Under the pieces are notes generated by a model. That model searched no databases. It had not been told where the DNA came from and saw only the letters and a program-made list of their open reading frames with translations. A stretch of DNA of 10,332 nt, taken from the NCBI GenBank assembly GCA_024762485.1, contig JANTHH010000091.1, positions 1-10,332 on the forward strand, written 5' to 3'. Source of the DNA: Chromatiales bacterium (GTDB lineage: Bacteria; Pseudomonadota; Gammaproteobacteria; Chromatiales; Chromatiaceae). The first letter of the stretch is position 1, and each line of letters opens with the position of its first letter. Shown piece after piece: positions 8,010 through 10,332 of the stretch. Both the position numbers and the translations under genes were made by a program.

Positions 8010-8486
8010 TCAGCGGGCAATGGTATTGGTCCGCCGGATCTTGTCATGCAGCTGCAGGATGCCGTAAAGCAGGGCCTCGGCAGTGGGCGGGCACCCTGGC
8101 ACATAGATATCAACGGGAACGATCCGGTCGCAGCCACGGACCACGGAATAGGAATAATGATAATAACCGCCGCCATTGGCGCAGGAACCCATGGAGATCA
8201 CCCAACGCGGCTCCGGCATCTGGTCGTAAACCTTGCGTAGTGCCGGGGCCATCTTGTTGACCAGCGTCCCCGCCACGATCATGACATCTGATTGCCGCGG
8301 GCTGGGGCGGAAGATCATGCCGAAGCGGTCCATGTCGTACCGCGAGGCGGCGGCATGCATCATTTCCACAGCACAGCAGGCCAGCCCGAATGTCATCGGC
8401 CACATGGAGCCGGTACGTGCCCAGTTGATGACCGAGTCGAGGCTGGTGGTGACGAAACCCTTCTCGAGTACGCCCTCTACTCCCAT
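8010..8486 (-). CDS. nuoB: NADH-quinone oxidoreductase subunit B (cluster N2 subunit)
   Basis: Subunit of complex I that holds the terminal [4Fe-4S] cluster N2, which hands electrons to quinone at the interface with NuoD. The 158-residue protein shows the N2 ligands: the tandem cysteines C37 and C38 in FGLACCAVEMM, C102 in GSCANGGGYY, and C132 in YVPGCPPTAEA. The frame is open upstream to 8597, but the ATG at 8486 is preferred. It has an AAGGAG box 7 bases upstream and gives the usual length, and the upstream codons lie inside nuoA and do not look like NuoB. The start overlaps the end of nuoA by 10 bases, so the ribosome-binding site sits inside the nuoA coding sequence. Confidence 0.98.
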   Translation of the reverse strand: MGVEGVLEKGFVTTSLDSVINWARTGSMWPMTFGLACCAVEMMHAAASRYDMDRFGMIFRPSPRQSDVMIVAGTLVNKMAPALRKVYDQMPEPRWVISMGSCANGGGYYHYSYSVVRGCDRIVPVDIYVPGCPPTAEALLYGILQLHDKIRRTNTIAR

Positions 8487-8833
8487 TCCAGCGCTCCTTT
8501 TTTCCACTCGTAGATAAACCCGACGACCAGAATGCCGAGGAAGATCATCATGGCCCAGAAGCCGGCCATGCCTATCGAGTCCAGGGCGACGGCCCACGGG
8601 AACAGGAAGGCGATCTCGAGATCGAAGATGATGAAGAGGATGGCGACCAGGTAATAGCGCACGTCGAATTTCATGCGCGTGTCCTCAAAGGCCTCGAAAC
8701 CGCATTCGTAGGGCGAGGTCTTTTCGGTGTCTGGCTTGTGCGGACCCAGTACGAAACCCAGGCCCACCGCGGCGATACCGACGAAAATGCCCACCAGGAT
8801 GAATATCAGGATGGGCAGATAATTTTCCAGCAC
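8477..8833 (-). CDS. nuoA: NADH-quinone oxidoreductase subunit A (GTG start)
   Basis: Small membrane subunit (ND3 homologue) of complex I, near the quinone site. The 118-residue protein has three likely membrane helices (about residues 6-28, 60-80 and 88-108). The loop YECGFEAF (42-49) is the conserved ND3 loop with the cysteine that is exposed in the deactive form of mitochondrial complex I. D71 and E73 in DLEIAFLFPW match the conserved acidic pair D79/E81 of E. coli NuoA. Translation appears to begin with GTG at 8833, supported by a GGAGG box 6 bases upstream; there is no closer ATG that keeps the first helix. It is the first gene of the operon, behind a candidate promoter. Confidence 0.97.
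   Translation of the reverse strand: MLENYLPILIFILVGIFVGIAAVGLGFVLGPHKPDTEKTSPYECGFEAFEDTRMKFDVRYYLVAILFIIFDLEIAFLFPWAVALDSIGMAGFWAMMIFLGILVVGFIYEWKKGALEWE
8494..8499 (-). promoter_or_regulatory. Ribosome-binding site of nuoB
   Basis: AAGGAG on the minus strand, 7 bases before the ATG at 8486. It lies inside the last codons of nuoA and decides the nuoB start against the longer frame from 8597. Confidence 0.8.
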
Positions 8834-8839
8834 GGCGAC

Positions 8840-8844
8840 CCTCC
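8840..8844 (-). promoter_or_regulatory. Ribosome-binding site of nuoA
   Basis: On the minus strand a GGGGGAGGG run contains GGAGG, 6 bases before the GTG at 8833. It supports the GTG as the nuoA start codon. Confidence 0.75.
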
Positions 8845-8896
8845 CCCGGGTTCTTGTAATTTGTTCTGGCTGTATCGTCTGCGAAAAGCTTCGCTG

Positions 8897-8926
8897 AGTC
8901 TATGCCAGCGACGCGCGCACTGTCAA
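8897..8926 (-). promoter_or_regulatory. Candidate sigma-70 promoter of the nuo operon
   Basis: On the minus strand, TTGACA (8921-8926) is a perfect -35 box. It is followed after 18 bases by TAGACT (8897-8902), which matches TATAAT at four of six positions. An AT-rich stretch upstream (about 8945-8970) could help RNA polymerase bind. Initiation would fall near 8890 and give a leader of about 57 bases before nuoA. It lies between a terminator and the first nuo gene, where an operon promoter is needed. The -10 box is imperfect, so this is an inference from motif and position. Confidence 0.55.
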
Positions 8927-8986
8927 ATAAGGGAAGGCCATGCAACTCGTTGTTTTAAATGAATTTTATTGACCTTCTGAGGCCAT

Positions 8987-9023
8987 AAAAAAACGGTATC
9001 ACCCAGTCGGGTGATACCGTTTT
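8987..9023 (-). terminator. Rho-independent terminator after tRNA-Leu
   Basis: A perfect 15-base-pair inverted repeat (arms 9009-9023 and 8990-9004) encloses a four-base loop (9005-9008). On the minus strand it is followed by a run of T bases (complement of the seven A bases at 8987-8993, part of which overlaps the stem base). The GC-rich core is CGGTATCACCC and its complement. It begins 5 bases after the tRNA CCA end, so it should end the tpiA-secG-tRNA transcript. In the plus direction the T-run is short (TTTT, then A), so termination is mainly for minus-strand transcripts. Confidence 0.92.
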
Positions 9024-9028
9024 ACAGA

Positions 9029-9113
9029 TGGTGCCGAAGGCCGGACTCGAACCGGCACGGCTTGCGCCACTACCCCCTCAAGATAGCGTGTCTACCAATT
9101 CCACCACTTCGGC
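9029..9113 (-). tRNA. tRNA-Leu, anticodon GAG
   Basis: An 85-base type II (long variable arm) tRNA. The acceptor stem GCCGAAG pairs fully with CTTCGGC, followed by discriminator A and an encoded CCA. The D-arm shows TGGTAGAC. The anticodon stem CTATC/GGTAG (one T-G wobble pair) closes the loop TTGAGGG with anticodon GAG, which reads CUC and CUU leucine codons. The variable arm is a short hairpin with stem GGC/GCC and loop GCAA. The T-arm is GCCGG-TTCGAGT-CCGGC. It lies 22 bases after the secG stop and 5 bases before the terminator stem, so it is probably cut out of a shared secG-tRNA transcript. Confidence 0.97.
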
Positions 9114-9135
9114 TTAATGACTTGATAACCCCTGA

Positions 9136-9498
9136 CTACTCGGACGGCACTGCCGGCACATCGGACACAGCCTCCGCCGGGGCGGGTACATCCACTACCG
9201 GAAGATCACTCTCGGCCGGCGCAACGGGCTGCTCGGCAGCATCCATCAGACCCGCCTGCTCCCCGGGGTTCATGGCGAAACCGGCCAGCACGATGCTGGT
9301 GGCAAAGAACAGCGCCGCGAGGATTCCGGTCGTTCGACTGAGAAAGTTGGACGAACCACGGGCCCCGAAAACCGTTGCCGACGCGCCGCTTCCGAAGGCC
9401 GCACCGGCATCGGCACCCTTGCCGTGCTGGATCAGCACAAGTCCGATGATGCCAATGGCCAGCAGAAGATGAAAAACAATCAGTGCAGTATGAAGCAT
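9136..9498 (-). CDS. secG: Preprotein translocase subunit SecG
   Basis: Inner-membrane subunit of the SecYEG channel, which exports unfolded proteins together with SecA. The 120-residue protein has two likely membrane helices (about residues 3-23 and 54-75). Between them is the conserved cytoplasmic loop with IQHGKGADAGAAFG (23-36) and SGASATVFGARGSSNFLSR (37-55), which is diagnostic for SecG. After the second helix comes a tail of about 43 residues rich in Ala, Pro and acidic residues, of the low-complexity kind often seen in proteobacterial SecG. The start at 9498 fits the family N-terminus; the ribosome-binding site (GGAA, 4 bases upstream) is weak. It follows tpiA by 17 bases, so the two are probably cotranscribed. 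Confidence 0.97.
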   Translation of the reverse strand: MLHTALIVFHLLLAIGIIGLVLIQHGKGADAGAAFGSGASATVFGARGSSNFLSRTTGILAALFFATSIVLAGFAMNPGEQAGLMDAAEQPVAPAESDLPVVDVPAPAEAVSDVPAVPSE

Positions 9499-9515
9499 GA
9501 GTTTCCAGCCCTGTA

Positions 9516-10271
9516 TCAGGCGTTCGCCGCGATGCCGATCGCCAGGAAATCTGCGGCCTTCAGCGAGGCACCACCGATCAGCCCACCATCGATATCGGCC
9601 TTGGCCAGCAACTGGGCGGCATTTCCCGGATTCATGCTGCCACCATAAAGGATCTGTATACCATCGGCGACTGCCTGGCTGTGGCCCGCAACACGGCTGC
9701 GGATGAAGGCATGAACCTCCTGCGCCTGCTCAGGGGACGCGGTTTTGCCGGTGCCGATCGCCCAGACCGGCTCGTAGGCAATCACACCCTTGCCCAGCAT
9801 CTCGACACCGCCTCGGTTGATGACGGCATCGACCTGGCGGGCGACCACTGCCTCTGTGACGCCCTGCTCGCGCTCTTCCAGGGTCTCGCCGACACAGAAG
9901 ATGGGCACCAGACCGGCATTGAGGGCCGCCTCGAATTTCTCGGCCACCAGTTCGTCGCTCTCACCGTGGTAGGTGCGACGCTCTGAGTGGCCGATGATGG
10001 CGTACTTGCAACCAAAGTCCTTTAGCATGCCGCCGGATATCTCGCCCGTATAAGCGCCGGACTCGTGCACGGACACATCCTGCCCGCCCCAGCTGATGGC
10101 GCTACCGGTGAGCGCCTCCTCGGTCATCGGGATGAATATGGCCGGGGCGCAGACCGCCATTTCGGCCGTCGTCACCTGCCCGACACCCGACTTGAGGCCC
10201 GCGAGCAACTCGGCGACGCTCTGCCGCGTTCCGTTCATCTTCCAGTTACCGGCAACCAGTGGCTGACGCAT
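9516..10271 (-). CDS. tpiA: Triosephosphate isomerase
   Basis: Cytoplasmic glycolytic and gluconeogenic enzyme that interconverts dihydroxyacetone phosphate and glyceraldehyde 3-phosphate. The 251-residue protein is a TIM barrel of normal length. Catalytic residues are visible: N9 and K11 in AGNWKMNG, H95 in IIGHSERR, and E167 in AYEPVWAIGTGK, which also contains the mobile loop 6. Phosphate-binding segments LYGGSMNP (208-215) and GGLIGGASL (229-237) are intact. The frame is open upstream to 10328, but the ATG at 10271 gives the family N-terminus and has GGAG 6 bases upstream. All active-site residues are present, so it should be functional. Its position before secG is common in proteobacteria and Gram-positives and reflects gene order, not a shared pathway. 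Confidence 0.98.
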   Translation of the reverse strand: MRQPLVAGNWKMNGTRQSVAELLAGLKSGVGQVTTAEMAVCAPAIFIPMTEEALTGSAISWGGQDVSVHESGAYTGEISGGMLKDFGCKYAIIGHSERRTYHGESDELVAEKFEAALNAGLVPIFCVGETLEEREQGVTEAVVARQVDAVINRGGVEMLGKGVIAYEPVWAIGTGKTASPEQAQEVHAFIRSRVAGHSQAVADGIQILYGGSMNPGNAAQLLAKADIDGGLIGGASLKAADFLAIGIAANA

Positions 10272-10277
10272 GACAAT

Positions 10278-10281
10278 CTCC
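10278..10281 (-). promoter_or_regulatory. Ribosome-binding site of tpiA
   Basis: GGAG on the minus strand, 6 bases before the ATG at 10271. It decides the tpiA start against the ATG at 10328. The remaining bases up to the right edge contain no promoter I can support. Confidence 0.7.
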
Positions 10282-10332
10282 GTACAAATCAGGCGGCGTA
10301 GCTTACCGGCGCACCAACGACAAATCAATCGG

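Larger units (their letters stand above)
8834..8989 (-). other. Intergenic region between the tRNA-Leu terminator and nuoA
   Basis: About 155 bases without a gene. Reading towards nuoA, it begins with an AT-rich stretch (about 8945-8970). A candidate sigma-70 promoter follows at 8897-8926, then a leader of roughly 57 bases with a small 5-base-pair inverted repeat (8881-8894), and then the nuoA ribosome-binding site. I see no open frame with a ribosome-binding site and no convincing FNR, ArcA or NarL operator. Confidence 0.7.

Noticed and set aside
8881..8894. Small inverted repeat GCGAA/TTCGC in the nuoA leader
   Set aside because: A stem of only five base pairs with no T-run or partner structure; not enough to call a riboswitch or attenuator.
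8935..8986. Short direct repeat AGGCCAT (8980-8986 and 8935-8941) in front of the nuo promoter
   Set aside because: Only seven bases and no symmetry that suggests an operator; easily due to chance.
10284..10327. Two copies of ACAAATCA 36 bases apart before tpiA
   Set aside because: Eight-base match in a short region cut by the window edge; no known operator recognised and no support beyond chance.
1..10332. Search for a novel or mobile system (insertion sequence, CRISPR, toxin-antitoxin, defence, retroelement)
   Set aside because: Every base is accounted for by conserved housekeeping genes or short intergenic spacers. No transposase, integrase, repeat array, attachment duplication next to the tRNA, or unassigned gene is seen.

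Overview
This window is a conserved housekeeping region. All genes are on the minus strand, so the transcription order runs from the right edge to the left: tpiA, secG, a tRNA-Leu gene, then nuoA-B-C-D-E-F-G-H-I and the first part of nuoJ, which runs off the left edge. The GC-rich DNA, GC-rich third codon positions and the tpiA/secG/tRNA-Leu/nuoA order point to a proteobacterium. A non-enteric gammaproteobacterium (Chromatiales-, Xanthomonas- or Legionella-like neighbourhood) is most likely, and a betaproteobacterium is the main alternative. The genus cannot be named from this sequence alone.

Layout: positions 9516-10271 hold tpiA (triosephosphate isomerase) and 9136-9498 hold secG (Sec translocon subunit). 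Positions 9029-9113 hold a complete tRNA-Leu(GAG) with an encoded CCA. A strong rho-independent terminator at about 8987-9023 closes this first transcription unit. About 155 bases without a gene follow (8834-8989) and carry a candidate sigma-70 promoter with a perfect TTGACA -35 box. The nuo operon then runs leftwards with very tight packing: every junction is an overlap or a gap of 2 to 23 bases.

The nuo genes encode proton-pumping NADH:quinone oxidoreductase (respiratory complex I). NuoE, NuoF and NuoG form the NADH-oxidising module. NuoB, NuoC, NuoD and NuoI form the connecting quinone-reducing module. NuoA, NuoH and NuoJ are membrane-arm subunits. The remaining membrane subunits (NuoK, L, M, N) would be expected beyond the left edge. 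All usual iron-sulfur ligands are present except those of cluster N7 in NuoG, where all four cysteines are replaced. Separate nuoC and nuoD genes and the lost N7 site mark this as the mitochondrial-like form of complex I, not the E. coli form.

I found no mobile element, CRISPR array, phage gene, defence system or unknown gene. No previously undescribed system is visible. The findings are therefore modest and concern transcript punctuation, start-site arrangement and cofactor loss.
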